From Sphingobium sp. YR768 (GTDB lineage: Bacteria; Pseudomonadota; Alphaproteobacteria; Sphingomonadales; Sphingomonadaceae): a DNA stretch of 64,000 nucleotides. A model generated the notes under the pieces. It was not told where the DNA came from. It ran no database searches and saw nothing but the letters and a program-made list of their open reading frames with translations. A program made the position numbers and the translations under genes. Below are positions 37,809-46,554 of this stretch, in pieces (positions within the stretch are counted from its first letter, which is position 1; the number at the start of each line of letters is the position of its first letter). The stretch lies in assembly GCF_900111125.1 (NCBI RefSeq), contig NZ_FOGE01000005.1, positions 62,001 to 126,000 on the forward strand. The letters run 5' to 3'.

Positions 37809-38863
37809 CGTTCGCGCGGGCGGTTGAGGTGGGACAGCACGCCGCGTAGCGTGCGGACCTCCAGATGATTCCAGCCCGGCTTGGTCAGCAGGTTGCGCAG
37901 CGTCAGCTTGGTGGCGGGTGCGCGATCGGGCGGGAAGAAATAGCCGACCTTTTCCAGCAGCGTATTGAGCTGTTCGATCATGCCTTCCAGTTCGACCTGT
38001 GGCGCGGGTTCGCCAAGGTCGGTGACGGTCGGCTGGGCCAGATCGGCATTTTTGGACCATTCATAGGCGCACAGGATGACCGCCTGCGCCAGGTTCAATG
38101 ATCCGAATTCCGGGTTGATCGGGACGGTCAGGATCTTGCGCGCGACCGCAACGTCTTCGGTTTCCAGGCCTGAGCGTTCTGGGCCGAAGACATAGGCGCT
38201 GCGGCCCTGCGCGGTGTGGATTTCGCGCGCGGCTTCTTCCGGCGTGACGACGGGCTTGGTCACGCCGCGCTTGCGGACGGTGGTGGCGTAGACATGGGCG
38301 CAGTCCGCGACCGCATCGGCCAGCGTTTCGAACACTTCCGCCTTGTCCAGGATGAAGTCCGCGCCGGCCGCCGCTGGGCCGGCATCCGGATTGGGCCAGC
38401 CATCGCGCGGGGTGACGAGCCGCATTTCGGTCAGCCCGAAATTCAGCATCGCGCGCGCGGCCTTCCCGATATTCTCGCCCAGTTGCGGGCGGACCAGAAC
38501 GATGACGGGGGGGAGGGGATTATTGTCTTTCATTTCAACACCGTTCGTCCTGAGTAGGGGCTGAGCCTGTCGAAGCCCCGTATCGAAGGACTTGCGCGCC
38601 GCTTGCCTGATTGCGTCCCAATCGCCGGCAATCAACGCTTCCTTCTTTTTTCGTGACCAGCCTTTTATTTGCTGCTCGGCGGAAAGAGCCTCATCCCTTG
38701 ATCCGAAATCCTGGCTCCACACCAGCGACACGGGCAAGCGGCTCTGTGTATATCCGGCGATTGCGCCGGACTGATGCTGCGCGATGCGCTGCTCCAGATT
38801 GTCGCTGTGGCCCACATAATAGCTGCCGTCAGCACATTGCAGCATATAGGCGTGGAACGTCAT
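37805..38863 (-). CDS. trmJ: Fusion of a GIY-YIG nuclease domain and tRNA/rRNA 2'-O-methyltransferase TrmJ
   Basis: One 352-aa frame joins two unrelated proteins. Residues 1-92 are a complete GIY-YIG nuclease domain (HAYMLQCADGSYYVGHSD, then RIAQHQSG and the catalytic Glu in AEQQIKGW). Residues 111-352 are SPOUT methyltransferase TrmJ (LVRPQLGENIGKAARAMLNFG, YVFGPERSGLETEDV, INPEFGSLNLAQAVILCAYEW), which methylates position 32 of tRNAs. The linker (about 93-109) is encoded by repeat 38541-38591. TrmJ alone would start at ATG 38533 (242 aa) but no clear ribosome-binding site is seen there. The likeliest reading is a nuclease cassette inserted in front of trmJ without a stop. Confidence 0.85.
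   Translation of the reverse strand: MTFHAYMLQCADGSYYVGHSDNLEQRIAQHQSGAIAGYTQSRLPVSLVWSQDFGSRDEALSAEQQIKGWSRKKKEALIAGDWDAIRQAARKSFDTGLRQAQPLLRTNGVEMKDNNPLPPVIVLVRPQLGENIGKAARAMLNFGLTEMRLVTPRDGWPNPDAGPAAAGADFILDKAEVFETLADAVADCAHVYATTVRKRGVTKPVVTPEEAAREIHTAQGRSAYVFGPERSGLETEDVAVARKILTVPINPEFGSLNLAQAVILCAYEWSKNADLAQPTVTDLGEPAPQVELEGMIEQLNTLLEKVGYFFPPDRAPATKLTLRNLLTKPGWNHLEVRTLRGVLSHLNRPRER
38541..38591 (+). repeat. Palindromic repeat, left boundary of the GIY-YIG cassette
   Basis: Runs from CCGTTCGTCCTGAG to TATCGAAGGAC, with an inner stem GGGCT/AGCCC and an outer stem GTCCT/AGGAC. Its reverse complement matches 38870-38921 at both ends. It is translated in frame as the linker of the fusion protein. 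Confidence 0.85.
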
Positions 38864-38869
38864 CGCAGG

Positions 38870-38921
38870 GTCCTTCGATACGCCATTTCGGCTTCGCTCA
38901 ATGGCTACTCAGGACGAACGG
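38870..38921 (-). repeat. Palindromic repeat, right boundary of the GIY-YIG cassette
   Basis: Starts GTCCTTCGATACG and ends CTACTCAGGACGAACGG, the reverse complement of the ends of 38541-38591. The centre forms a CCATT/AATGG stem instead of GGGCT/AGCCC, a compensatory change. Confidence 0.85.
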
Positions 38922-38932
38922 CGGAAGGAAGA

Positions 38933-38960
38933 GGGCTTCGACTTCGCTCAGGCCGAACGG
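38933..38960. repeat. Partial copy of the same repeat family
   Basis: GGGCTTCGACTTCGCTCAG followed by GCCGAACGG resembles half of the repeat family seen at 39455-39589. It lies between the cassette and the nrdR stop at 38980. Confidence 0.6.
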
Positions 38961-38979
38961 CGAAGAGCTATTTAGACCA

Positions 38980-39441
38980 TTACTCCCGCCCGACTTCCTT
39001 CACTGTCCCCGCAAATTCCTCGAAATCCTTGGCGTCGGTGAAGTCCTTGTAGACGCTGGCGAAGCGGATGTAGGCGACGCTGTCGAGGCGTTTGAGGCCC
39101 TGCATCACCATTTCGCCGATCGCGCGGGCGGGGACTTCGCCGTCGCCGCTGGTTTCAAGCTGGCGCTGGATGCCGGAGATCAGCTTTTCGATGCGGCTGG
39201 GATCGATCGGCCGCTTGCGACAGGCGATGCCGATGGAGCGGGCCAGCTTGTCGCGTTCGAAGGCTTCCTTGCGGCCTTCGCTCTTCACCACCCAGATGTC
39301 GCGAAGCTGGATGCGCTCGAAGGTGGTGAAGCGCGCGCCGCACGCTTCACACTGGCGGCGACGGCGGATGGCGTTGCCATCTTCCGTCGGCCGGCTGTCC
39401 TTCACCTGGCTGTCTTCATGGGAGCAGAAGGGGCAGCGCAT
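38980..39441 (-). CDS. nrdR: Transcriptional repressor NrdR
   Basis: NrdR (153 aa) represses ribonucleotide reductase genes when dATP is high. The zinc ribbon has Cys3, Cys6, Cys31 and Cys34 (MRCPFC ... [10 protein letters not shown]), followed by [18 protein letters not shown] and the ATP-cone domain ([18 protein letters not shown]). It lies downstream of glyA on the same strand but separated by a repeat cluster (39455-39589). There is no good ribosome-binding site; a GGAG about 12 nt upstream comes from that repeat. Confidence 0.96.
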   Translation of the reverse strand: MRCPFCSHEDSQVKDSRPTEDGNAIRRRRQCEACGARFTTFERIQLRDIWVVKSEGRKEAFERDKLARSIGIACRKRPIDPSRIEKLISGIQRQLETSGDGEVPARAIGEMVMQGLKRLDSVAYIRFASVYKDFTDAKDFEEFAGTVKEVGRE

Positions 39442-39454
39442 TGATTTTGTTACT

Positions 39455-39589
39455 CCGTTCGCCCTGAGCGAAGGTTGAAGCCTGTCCTGAGCGACTGCTG
39501 CAAGCAGTCAGTCGAAGGGGGCGCGGCTGAGCGTAGCGAAGCCCTCACTCCGTTCGGGCAGCGGCTTCGACTTCGCTCAGCCCGAACGG
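39455..39589. repeat. Composite cluster of palindromic repeats between glyA and nrdR
   Basis: Several overlapping units fill the gap: CCGTTCGCCCTGAGCGAAGG at the left, CTGCTGCAAGCAG and GGCTGAGCGTAGCGAAGCCC in the middle, and CCGTTCGGGC with CTTCGACTTCGCTCAGCCCG at the right end. It is the same family as the repeats flanking the GIY-YIG gene. Confidence 0.7.
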
Positions 39590-39600
39590 ATTTAGGGATA

Positions 39601-40902
39601 TTAGTAGATCGGGAAACGACCTGTCAGGCCCAGCACCTTTTCGCGGACATGCGCTTCGACCTGGCCGTCGCCTTCGTCGCCGTTGCGCTTGAGGCCTTCC
39701 ACGACTTCGGCGATCAGGCGGCCGATTTCGCGGAATTCTTCCTCACGGAAGCCGCGCGTCGTGCCCGCAGGCGTGCCGAGCCGCACGCCCGATGTCACGA
39801 ACGGGCTGGCCGTGTCGAACGGGACGTTGTTCTTGTTGCAGGTGATATAGGCGCGATCGAGCGCCTTTTCGGCCGCCTTGCCGGTGGTGTTCTTGGCGCG
39901 CAGGTCGACCAGCATCAAGTGATTGTCGGTGCCGCCCGACACGATCGACAGGCCTGCGTCGCTCAGCGTTTCGGCCAGCGCGCGGGCGTTGGCGACGATC
40001 TGATGGGCGTAGGCCTTGAACTCTGGCGTCAGCGCTTCCTTGAACGCCACCGCCTTGCCCGCGATGATGTGCATCAGCGGGCCGCCCTGAAGGCCGGGGA
40101 AGATCGCGCTGTTCAGCTTCTTGGCGATCGCCTCGTCATTGGACAGGATGATGCCCGAACGCGGACCGCGCAGCGACTTGTGGGTCGTGGTGGTGGTGAC
40201 ATGAGCATAGGGCACCGGCGAGGGATGCGCGCCGCCGGCGACGAGGCCGGAGAAGTGCGACATGTCGGCCAGCAGATAGGCGCCCACTTCGTCGGCGATC
40301 TCGCGGAAGCGCGGGAAGTCCCAGACGCGCGAATAAGCGGTGCCGCCGCAAATGATCAGCTTGGGCTTGCACTCGCGCGCGATGCGGGCGACTTCGTCCA
40401 TGTCGATCAGATGATCGTCGGGGCGGACGCCGTAAGCGACCGGGTTGAACCACTTGCCCGACATGTTGACCGGCGAACCGTGGGTCAGGTGGCCGCCCGA
40501 CGACAGGTCGAGGCCCATGAAGGTGTCGCCCGGCTGGAGCAGCGCCAGGAACACGGCCTGGTTCATCTGGCTGCCGCTATTGGGCTGAACGTTGGCGAAG
40601 TTCGCGCCGAACAATTGCTTCGCACGTTCGATGGCGAGGGTTTCCACCACGTCGGCATATTCGCAGCCGCCATAATAGCGCTTGCCCGGATAGCCTTCAG
40701 CATATTTGTTGGTGAAGATCGAGCCGGCGGCTTCCAGCACGGCCTTCGACACGATGTTTTCGGACGCGATCAGTTCGATCTTGTCCTGCTGGCGCTTCAG
40801 TTCCTTGCCGATCGCGCCGAAGATTTCCGGGTCCGCGCTGGCGAGCGATTCGCTGAAGAAGCCGTCCTGGCGGATGGCGGGGGCGAGGGTGTCAGTGCTC
40901 AT
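39601..40902 (-). CDS. glyA: Serine hydroxymethyltransferase
   Basis: GlyA (433 aa) interconverts serine and glycine and feeds one-carbon units to tetrahydrofolate. The N-terminus ([19 protein letters not shown]), [20 protein letters not shown], the PLP-lysine motif [11 protein letters not shown] and the C-terminal [13 protein letters not shown] are all standard. AGGAAG precedes the ATG. It follows rpiB closely (12 bp), so rpiB-glyA is an operon that may continue to nrdR through the repeat cluster. Confidence 0.97.
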   Translation of the reverse strand: MSTDTLAPAIRQDGFFSESLASADPEIFGAIGKELKRQQDKIELIASENIVSKAVLEAAGSIFTNKYAEGYPGKRYYGGCEYADVVETLAIERAKQLFGANFANVQPNSGSQMNQAVFLALLQPGDTFMGLDLSSGGHLTHGSPVNMSGKWFNPVAYGVRPDDHLIDMDEVARIARECKPKLIICGGTAYSRVWDFPRFREIADEVGAYLLADMSHFSGLVAGGAHPSPVPYAHVTTTTTHKSLRGPRSGIILSNDEAIAKKLNSAIFPGLQGGPLMHIIAGKAVAFKEALTPEFKAYAHQIVANARALAETLSDAGLSIVSGGTDNHLMLVDLRAKNTTGKAAEKALDRAYITCNKNNVPFDTASPFVTSGVRLGTPAGTTRGFREEEFREIGRLIAEVVEGLKRNGDEGDGQVEAHVREKVLGLTGRFPIY

Positions 40903-40914
40903 CGAAACTTCCTT

Positions 40915-41352
40915 TCAGAGCGCGGGCTGGGAGAGTTTTTCGACGCGGCCGGCATGGCGGCCACCGCCGAATTCGGTGGAGAGAAAAGCGGTGACGCAGG
41001 CCTTGGCCATGTCGATACCGGTCAGGCGCGCGCCCATGGCGAGGACGTTGGCGTCATTATGTTCGCGCGACAGGGCGGCGGACAGCGGTTCGCCCACCAG
41101 CGCACAGCGGCAGGCCGGATTGCGGTTGACCGCGATCGAGATGCCGATGCCGGAACCGCAGAGTGCGATGCCCCGTTCGGCGGCGCCCGAAGCGACGGCC
41201 GTCGCGAGTTTGTAACCATAATCGGGATAATCGACGCGATCGGCAGTCGCCGGGCCAAGGTCGTCGACCTCATGGCCTTCATCGCGCAGCCATTGCGCAA
41301 GTTCCGCCTTCAGATCGACAGCGGCATGATCGGAAGCGATGGCGATTTTCAT
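40915..41352 (-). CDS. rpiB: Ribose-5-phosphate isomerase B
   Basis: RpiB (145 aa) interconverts ribose-5-phosphate and ribulose-5-phosphate. It has IAIASDHAAVDLKAEL at the N-terminus, DDLGPATADRVDYPDYGYKLA with substrate-binding residues, and LCGSGIGISIAVNRNPACRCAL with the catalytic Cys and phosphate loop. AGGGA precedes the ATG. It is the first gene of rpiB-glyA. Confidence 0.95.
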   Translation of the reverse strand: MKIAIASDHAAVDLKAELAQWLRDEGHEVDDLGPATADRVDYPDYGYKLATAVASGAAERGIALCGSGIGISIAVNRNPACRCALVGEPLSAALSREHNDANVLAMGARLTGIDMAKACVTAFLSTEFGGGRHAGRVEKLSQPAL

Positions 41353-41443
41353 GGGCTAGCGTCCCTTCACCGACAGGGTGATTCGTTTCTGCGCGCCTCA
41401 TAGGGGGAGAGGCGCGCAATTGCCACCGTCCAGCTTGATCCCT

Positions 41444-41647
41444 ATGGCAAGCGGCATGGCTGGAACGATTTTATCCATTTTGATGCTGGCGGGCGTGCTG
41501 CTGACCGGCGGCGGGATTTACGCGATTGCAAAGAAGGGCGACCGCAAGCGTGGCGCCCTGATGATCTTTGCCGGGCTGGTGATGTTCGGCAATGTCGCGA
41601 TCAGCGCGATCCCGGGGCCGGACCTGCCGGTGCTGGAGCGGCGCTGA
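41444..41647 (+). CDS. Small membrane protein
   Basis: A 67-aa protein with two predicted membrane helices: residues 6-27 (GTILSILMLAGVLLTGGGIY), a basic loop (IAKKGDRKRGALM) and a second helix (IFAGLVMFGNVAISAI). Nothing indicates function. It is divergent from rpiB and its end overlaps the convergent gene at 41601-42439 by 47 bp. The start could also be Met5. Confidence 0.65.
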   Translation: MASGMAGTILSILMLAGVLLTGGGIYAIAKKGDRKRGALMIFAGLVMFGNVAISAIPGPDLPVLERR

Positions 41648-42439
41648 CCGAAGAAGCGCGCAACCAGTAGGAGGAATGGACGAAGCTCTTGTCCGGTCCG
41701 CCAAAACTGGCCGTTGCCCCCGTAAGCCCGATTTTGGCCAGCGAGTCCGCCAGTTCCTTGCTTTGCAACGCCTCCGTCAGCTTCGCCATCTGATCCAACG
41801 GCAGATCGAGTTTCATGGCGATTTCGCAACTCTTACTGCCGCACAGAGCACGAACGGGTTGATGCACGCCATATTTGCCGAGCAAGATGGCATAGCGGGC
41901 GATCAGCGCCTTTTCGGTCTTGTCTGCCCAAGGCGCGTCGCGCTTTTCCGCCCGCACCATGGCATAGCGCTCCGAAGGCATGGGGCCAAAAAGGAGCCGG
42001 CGAGCAAAGGATCTTCCTTTGCGGGGTTGGCGACCTGTTCGTGCGCGGGCGATTGCGGCGCAGAGGGCGCGCTTTGGAGCAGATAGGCGCCTGCGGTCAG
42101 GGCGATGGCGGCGACGATGGTCATGGCAACTCCTCGAAACAGCGCGGACCGGGATGGTCCGACCGCTTCGGGCAGGTCTGACGTGGCAGGGTCGGCGGGG
42201 TCGACATCGATTAAATCGTCCCGATTTTCTTGGGCGACGAAGGCGCGGGACAGGGCGCGGCTGCTGCTGACACCGGTCTTGCGCCGGGCGTCGCGCAACC
42301 GCTCATTGACCGATCCTACGGACCGACCGGTTAGTTCCGCCACGCTCTTGGCGGTATGCCCCTGCGCCAGAAGGCGTAATATCACGCGCTCGCTATCATT
42401 GAGGCGCGAGAGGTCCGTCGTCTCATCCTGCATGGGCAT
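41601..42439 (-). pseudogene. Frameshifted LuxR-type HTH regulator with membrane anchor
   Basis: The upstream part (42439 to about 41988) encodes a LuxR-like helix-turn-helix (RLNDSERVILRLLAQGHTAKSVAELTGRSVGSVNERLRDARRK), then a membrane helix (LFRGVAMTIVAAIALTAGAYLL) and a Pro/Ala segment. The C-terminal extracytoplasmic part (PMPSERYAMVRAEKRDAPWADK ... HSSYWLR) is in another frame. The two overlap by 79 nt, and the frame changes at an A5 run (41988-41992). A one-base addition there would restore a protein of about 280 aa. It could be a sequencing error, true loss or a slippage site. Read as two genes, the second would start at ATG 41981. Confidence 0.65.
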
Positions 42440-42490
42440 GATCCTGTCATGCGAGGCGGCGGACGCAATCCCAAAAAAATCGTGACGGGT

Positions 42491-43615
42491 TCAAGAGGAG
42501 GGCGTGAGGCCGGTCTGGGTAGCAAAACGCACTGCCATCAGAGCGATCAGGTCGGTCTGCGTGATCAGGCCCTGTAGTCGCTGGTCCGCGTCAACCACAA
42601 TGGCCGCCCGGCGTGCGCCGCTGCTCAGCGGGCCGATAAGACGCGCGACCGGCGTATCGGCGTGGACAAGGAGGGGGCGACGGCTGATATCGCCGACGCA
42701 TGCAGCAGCATCATGGCCAAGGTCGAGCGCGCCGATCATTCCCTGCACCCGGCCGGCGTCGTCGAGTACCGGCAGCGACAGCAGATCGCGATCCTGCATC
42801 AATGCCCTGGCGGCGGCGATGGGCTGGCTCGCCGCGATATAGACTATATCGCGCGACATGATCTCGCGGCAGCTTATGTTGCCATGGTTTCGCTGCGCCG
42901 CGCGTAGTTCCGCGTCGGCCAGCAGGGCGCGTAGATCGTGGCTGTCCACGTCCAGCGTCTCGCCGAAATCGTTGAGGGCGTCAGCGATATCCTGATCGCT
43001 GGGGCCGGCGCGCAGCAGCGGAGCTGGATCGGTGGTGCCGTGGGGTGCTGGGCTTTTGGGCGCGACATGGGGATAAGTATGGCCGACGATGCGGTGGAAA
43101 AGGATTGCGACCAGGATCAGCAGCAGCGTGTTCGCGCCGACCGGCACCAGTGCGAACATATAGCTGCCCGCCACGCCCTTTGCGCCCAGTACGGCGGACA
43201 GCGCCACCGCGCCGCCGGGCGGGTGGAGGCAACGCAACAGCGACATGATGGCTATGGCAGCGCCCACCGCCAGCGCGGCGGCGACGGTCGGATCGGGCAC
43301 GGCCTTGGCCACGAAAATGCCGACCAGCGCGGAAATGACATTGCCGCCCAGGACTGGCCAGGGCTGGGCGAGCGGGCTTGCCGGGACGGCGAAGAGCAAC
43401 ACCGCAGATGCGCCCATCGGCGCGACCAGCAACGGATGCGCCAGGCCATTGCCCAGCATCAGGCCACAGAGCAGGCCGGTGATGGCGATGCCGCCAATGG
43501 CGCCGCTTGCGGCCTTCAGCCGGTCGAGCAAGCCAGGGCCGGCGGGCGCGGGAATGAACGCGCTATAATAGCGGCTCCAGATCAGGCGAACGTCATCTTT
43601 GGGGGCCTCGGACAT
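42491..43615 (-). CDS. HPP-family membrane protein with CBS pair
   Basis: A 374-aa protein. The N-terminal half is an HPP domain with four to five membrane helices and the signature LLRCLHPPGGAVAL; the C-terminal half holds two CBS domains (CREIMSRDIVYIAASQPIAAARALMQDRDLLSLPVLD, then PLLVHADTPVARLIGPL) that would bind adenylates. HPP proteins have been linked to nitrite or anion transport in other organisms, so a regulated channel or transporter is plausible. The ATG at 43615 is preferred; the frame extends to 43651 without similarity. Confidence 0.85.
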   Translation of the reverse strand: MSEAPKDDVRLIWSRYYSAFIPAPAGPGLLDRLKAASGAIGGIAITGLLCGLMLGNGLAHPLLVAPMGASAVLLFAVPASPLAQPWPVLGGNVISALVGIFVAKAVPDPTVAAALAVGAAIAIMSLLRCLHPPGGAVALSAVLGAKGVAGSYMFALVPVGANTLLLILVAILFHRIVGHTYPHVAPKSPAPHGTTDPAPLLRAGPSDQDIADALNDFGETLDVDSHDLRALLADAELRAAQRNHGNISCREIMSRDIVYIAASQPIAAARALMQDRDLLSLPVLDDAGRVQGMIGALDLGHDAAACVGDISRRPLLVHADTPVARLIGPLSSGARRAAIVVDADQRLQGLITQTDLIALMAVRFATQTGLTPSS

Positions 43616-43705
43616 TCCGGGGCTGCTAGGCCGCCTTGGCAGGATGACCAAGCGGGAAAAATTTCGGGCCGGCTAAGGGCAGCTTTGCCGATCCTTATCG
43701 GTAAC

Positions 43706-43736
43706 AAAAAAAACGGCGCCCTGTGAGGGGCGCCGC
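43706..43736 (-). terminator. Rho-independent terminator of gltA
   Basis: GGCGCCC (43715-43721) pairs with GGGCGCC (43728-43734). On the minus strand it is followed by an eight-T run. Confidence 0.85.
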
Positions 43737-43762
43737 TTCTTCATTGTCCGTAATGCCGTTGC

Positions 43763-45049
43763 TTAGCGCGCATCGACCGGGACGTAGTCGCGCTCGGTCG
43801 GGCCGGTGTAGAGCTGACGCGGGCGGCCGATCTTCTGCGCTGGGTCCGAAATCATTTCGTTCCACTGCGCGACCCAGCCGACGGTGCGGGCAAGGGCGAA
43901 GAGCACGGTGAACATTTCGGTCGGGAAGCCGATGGCCGACAGGATCACGCCCGAATAGAAGTCGACATTCGGGTAGAGCTTCTTCTCGACGAAATAAGGA
44001 TCGTTGAGCGCGATCTGCTCCAGTTCCTTGGCGACGTCGAAGATCGGATCGTTGACGCCCAGCTTTTCCAGAACATCCTTCGCCGTCTTCTGCATCACGG
44101 TCGCGCGCGGATCGTAATTTTTGTAGACGCGGTGGCCAAAGCCCATCAGGCGGAACGGATCGTCCTTGTTCTTGGCGCGGGCGATATATTCCGGAATGCG
44201 ATCGACGGTGCCGATTTCGCGCAGCATGTTGAGCGCGGCTTCGTTCGCGCCGCCATGGGCCGGGCCCCACAGGCAGGCGATGCCCGCCGCGATGCAGGCG
44301 AACGGATTGGCGCCCGACGAACCGGCCAGACGCACGGTCGAGGTCGAGGCATTTTGTTCATGATCGGCATGCAGGATGAAGATCTTGTCCATCGCATCCA
44401 CGATCACCGGATCGGGGATATATTCTTCCGCCGGGACCGAGAAGGTCATGCGCAGGAAGTTGGCGGTGTAGGACAGGTCGTTGCGCGGATAGACGAAGGG
44501 CTGACCCACCGAATATTTATGCGCCATCGCGGCGATCGTCGGCATCTTGGCGATCAGGCGGTGGCTGGCGATGCGGCGCTGTTCCGGATCGTTGATGTCG
44601 GTCGAGTCATGATAGAAGGCCGACAGGGCGCCGACGACACCGACCAGGATCGCCATCGGATGCGCGTCACGACGGAAACCGCGGAAGAAAGCGGTCAGCT
44701 GTTCGTGGACCATCGTGTGGCGGGTGATGGTGTTGGTGAAGTCCGCCAGTTCGCTCTTCGAGGGCAGTTCGCCGTTCAGCAGCAGGTAGCAGACTTCCAT
44801 GAAGCTGGACTGTTCGGCCAACTGACCGATCGGATAGCCGCGATGCAGCAGCACGCCGGCGTCGCCATCGATATAGGTCAGGCCGGATTCACAGCTGGCG
44901 GTCGAGGTGAAGCCTGGATCATAGGTGAACATGCCGGTATTGGCGTAGAGCTTACGAACGTCGATGACCTGTGGACCGACGGCGCCATCCATGATGGCAT
45001 AGTCCTTACTCTCTCCCCCAACGGTCAAACTGGCTTTGTTATCCGACAT
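43763..45049 (-). CDS. gltA: Citrate synthase
   Basis: Citrate synthase (428 aa, hexameric type II as in Gram-negatives) condenses acetyl-CoA and oxaloacetate, the first step of the TCA cycle. Active-site residues are in [20 protein letters not shown] (His, with Asn/Ser), [12 protein letters not shown] (His) and the Arg-containing [13 protein letters not shown]; the late motif [20 protein letters not shown] is standard. An AAGGAG 7 nt before the ATG at 45049 sets the start. It follows gltX by 20 bp, so the two probably share an operon. Confidence 0.97.
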   Translation of the reverse strand: MSDNKASLTVGGESKDYAIMDGAVGPQVIDVRKLYANTGMFTYDPGFTSTASCESGLTYIDGDAGVLLHRGYPIGQLAEQSSFMEVCYLLLNGELPSKSELADFTNTITRHTMVHEQLTAFFRGFRRDAHPMAILVGVVGALSAFYHDSTDINDPEQRRIASHRLIAKMPTIAAMAHKYSVGQPFVYPRNDLSYTANFLRMTFSVPAEEYIPDPVIVDAMDKIFILHADHEQNASTSTVRLAGSSGANPFACIAAGIACLWGPAHGGANEAALNMLREIGTVDRIPEYIARAKNKDDPFRLMGFGHRVYKNYDPRATVMQKTAKDVLEKLGVNDPIFDVAKELEQIALNDPYFVEKKLYPNVDFYSGVILSAIGFPTEMFTVLFALARTVGWVAQWNEMISDPAQKIGRPRQLYTGPTERDYVPVDAR

Positions 45050-45069
45050 GTTTTTCTCCTTGTATGCCA

Positions 45070-46539
45070 TCAACCGGCCGTTGCGTGCCCTGCATCGGCC
45101 AGTCGTTCCAAGCTTTCCTCTTTCCCCAGAAGGAAGAGGACATCAAAAATGCCTGGCGAAGTCGTGCGACCGGTGAGCGCCGCACGGAGCGGTTGTGCCA
45201 CCTTGCCCAGTCCCAGGCCGGCATCCTCCGCCACGCGGCGTATTGCGTCTTCGATCGCTTCGACCGTCCAGGACTGGACGGGTTGGAGAGCGTCGGCTGT
45301 CTTGACCAGCAACGCGCGCGCGGAATCCTCTAGCAGAGCGGACGCCTTTTCGTCAAAATCCAACGGGCAAGTTTTGAACAGAAATTCGGCGCCTTCGGCA
45401 ATTTCGTTAAGGGTTTTTGCCCTTGGCTTCAGCGATGCCATGGCCTGGGTCAAAATGCCCAACCCGTTTTCAGGTAAAACCTTTCCAAGCCGGTCGGCGA
45501 CACGCGGCGCAACCAGTTCGGCCAGTCGCGAGTCGTCTGCTTCGCGCAGATAATGGCCGTTGAGATTTTCCAGCTTCTTGATGTCGAAGCGTGAGGGCGA
45601 GCGGCCGACGCCACTGATGTCGAACAGTTCGATCGCGCGGGCGATGGGAATGAATTCCTCGTCGCCATGGCCCCAGCCCAGCCGCAGCAGATAGTTGAGC
45701 ACGGCTTCAGGCAGCATGCCCATCTCGTCGCGATAAGCGTCGACACCCAGCGCGCCATGACGCTTGGACAGTTTCGCGCCGTCCGATCCGTGGATCAGCG
45801 GGATATGGGCATAGGTCGGCTCTTCCCAGCCCCCTTCTATCTCGGCCATGGCTTTAATGATGCTGAGCTGACGGAAGGCGTTGTTCAGATGGTCGTCGCC
45901 GCGAATGACATGGGTGACGCCCATGTCATGATCGTCGACCACCACGGCCAGCATATAGGTGGGCGTGCCGTCCGAGCGGAGCAGGATCATGTCGTCCAGC
46001 TCGGCATTCTGCACGACCACGCGGCCCTGCACCTGATCCTCGATCACGGTTTCGCCGTCGCGCGGCGCCTTGATCCGGATGACGAAGGGGGCGCCTTCGG
46101 GGGCTTCGGCGGGCGAGCGGTCGCGCCAGCGGCAGTCATAGCGCATCGGCTGCTTGGCGGCGCGCTGTTGCTCGCGCAGCTCGGCCAGTTCTTCCGGCGT
46201 GGCGTAGCAGCGATAGGCGTGGCCGGCGTCGAGCAACTGGTTGGCGACTTCCGCATGGCGCGGGGTGCGCTCGAACTGGAAGACGGCCGGTTCGTCACCG
46301 CCCAGACCCAGCCATTCCAGACCGTCGAAGATCGCGGCCACGGCTTCCTCGGTGGAGCGGGCGCGATCGGTATCTTCGACACGGAGCAGGAACTTGCCGC
46401 CATGGTGGCGGGCATAGAGCCAGTTGAAAAGCGCAGTCCGGGCGCCGCCGATATGCAGGAAGCCGGTCGGCGATGGGGCGAAACGGGTCACCACCTGCTT
46501 GTTCATTCCCGTTGCACTTGCCGTCATATTCTTTGACAT
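45070..46539 (-). CDS. gltX: Glutamyl-tRNA synthetase
   Basis: GltX (489 aa) charges tRNA(Glu), and in organisms with GatCAB usually also mischarges tRNA(Gln) for the gatCAB enzyme encoded at 3.5-7.8 kb. The HIGH-type motif is in [13 protein letters not shown] and the KMSKS counterpart is KLSKRHG. The anticodon-binding C-terminal helical domain is present. Start codons at 46539, 46527 and 46506 are all in frame; 46539 has an AAGG just upstream but it leaves only 15 bp to the comEC start. The reading frame runs far beyond comEC in antisense, which is not coding. Confidence 0.95.
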   Translation of the reverse strand: MSKNMTASATGMNKQVVTRFAPSPTGFLHIGGARTALFNWLYARHHGGKFLLRVEDTDRARSTEEAVAAIFDGLEWLGLGGDEPAVFQFERTPRHAEVANQLLDAGHAYRCYATPEELAELREQQRAAKQPMRYDCRWRDRSPAEAPEGAPFVIRIKAPRDGETVIEDQVQGRVVVQNAELDDMILLRSDGTPTYMLAVVVDDHDMGVTHVIRGDDHLNNAFRQLSIIKAMAEIEGGWEEPTYAHIPLIHGSDGAKLSKRHGALGVDAYRDEMGMLPEAVLNYLLRLGWGHGDEEFIPIARAIELFDISGVGRSPSRFDIKKLENLNGHYLREADDSRLAELVAPRVADRLGKVLPENGLGILTQAMASLKPRAKTLNEIAEGAEFLFKTCPLDFDEKASALLEDSARALLVKTADALQPVQSWTVEAIEDAIRRVAEDAGLGLGKVAQPLRAALTGRTTSPGIFDVLFLLGKEESLERLADAGHATAG

Positions 46540-46554
46540 TCGCCTTACTGACCC

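Larger units (their letters stand above)
38541..38921. mobile_element. Candidate mobile cassette: GIY-YIG gene between inverted repeats
   Basis: The GIY-YIG coding part (38592-38863) is bounded by inverted copies of a roughly 51-bp palindromic repeat (38541-38591 and 38870-38921). The flanking copies agree at the outer ends but have different central stems, each of which still pairs. An AAGGA in the right copy sits 7 nt before the ATG, so the repeat supplies the ribosome-binding site. The cassette lies 8 bp ahead of the trmJ ATG, between nrdR and trmJ. No transposase is visible; movement by the nuclease is an inference. Confidence 0.6.
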
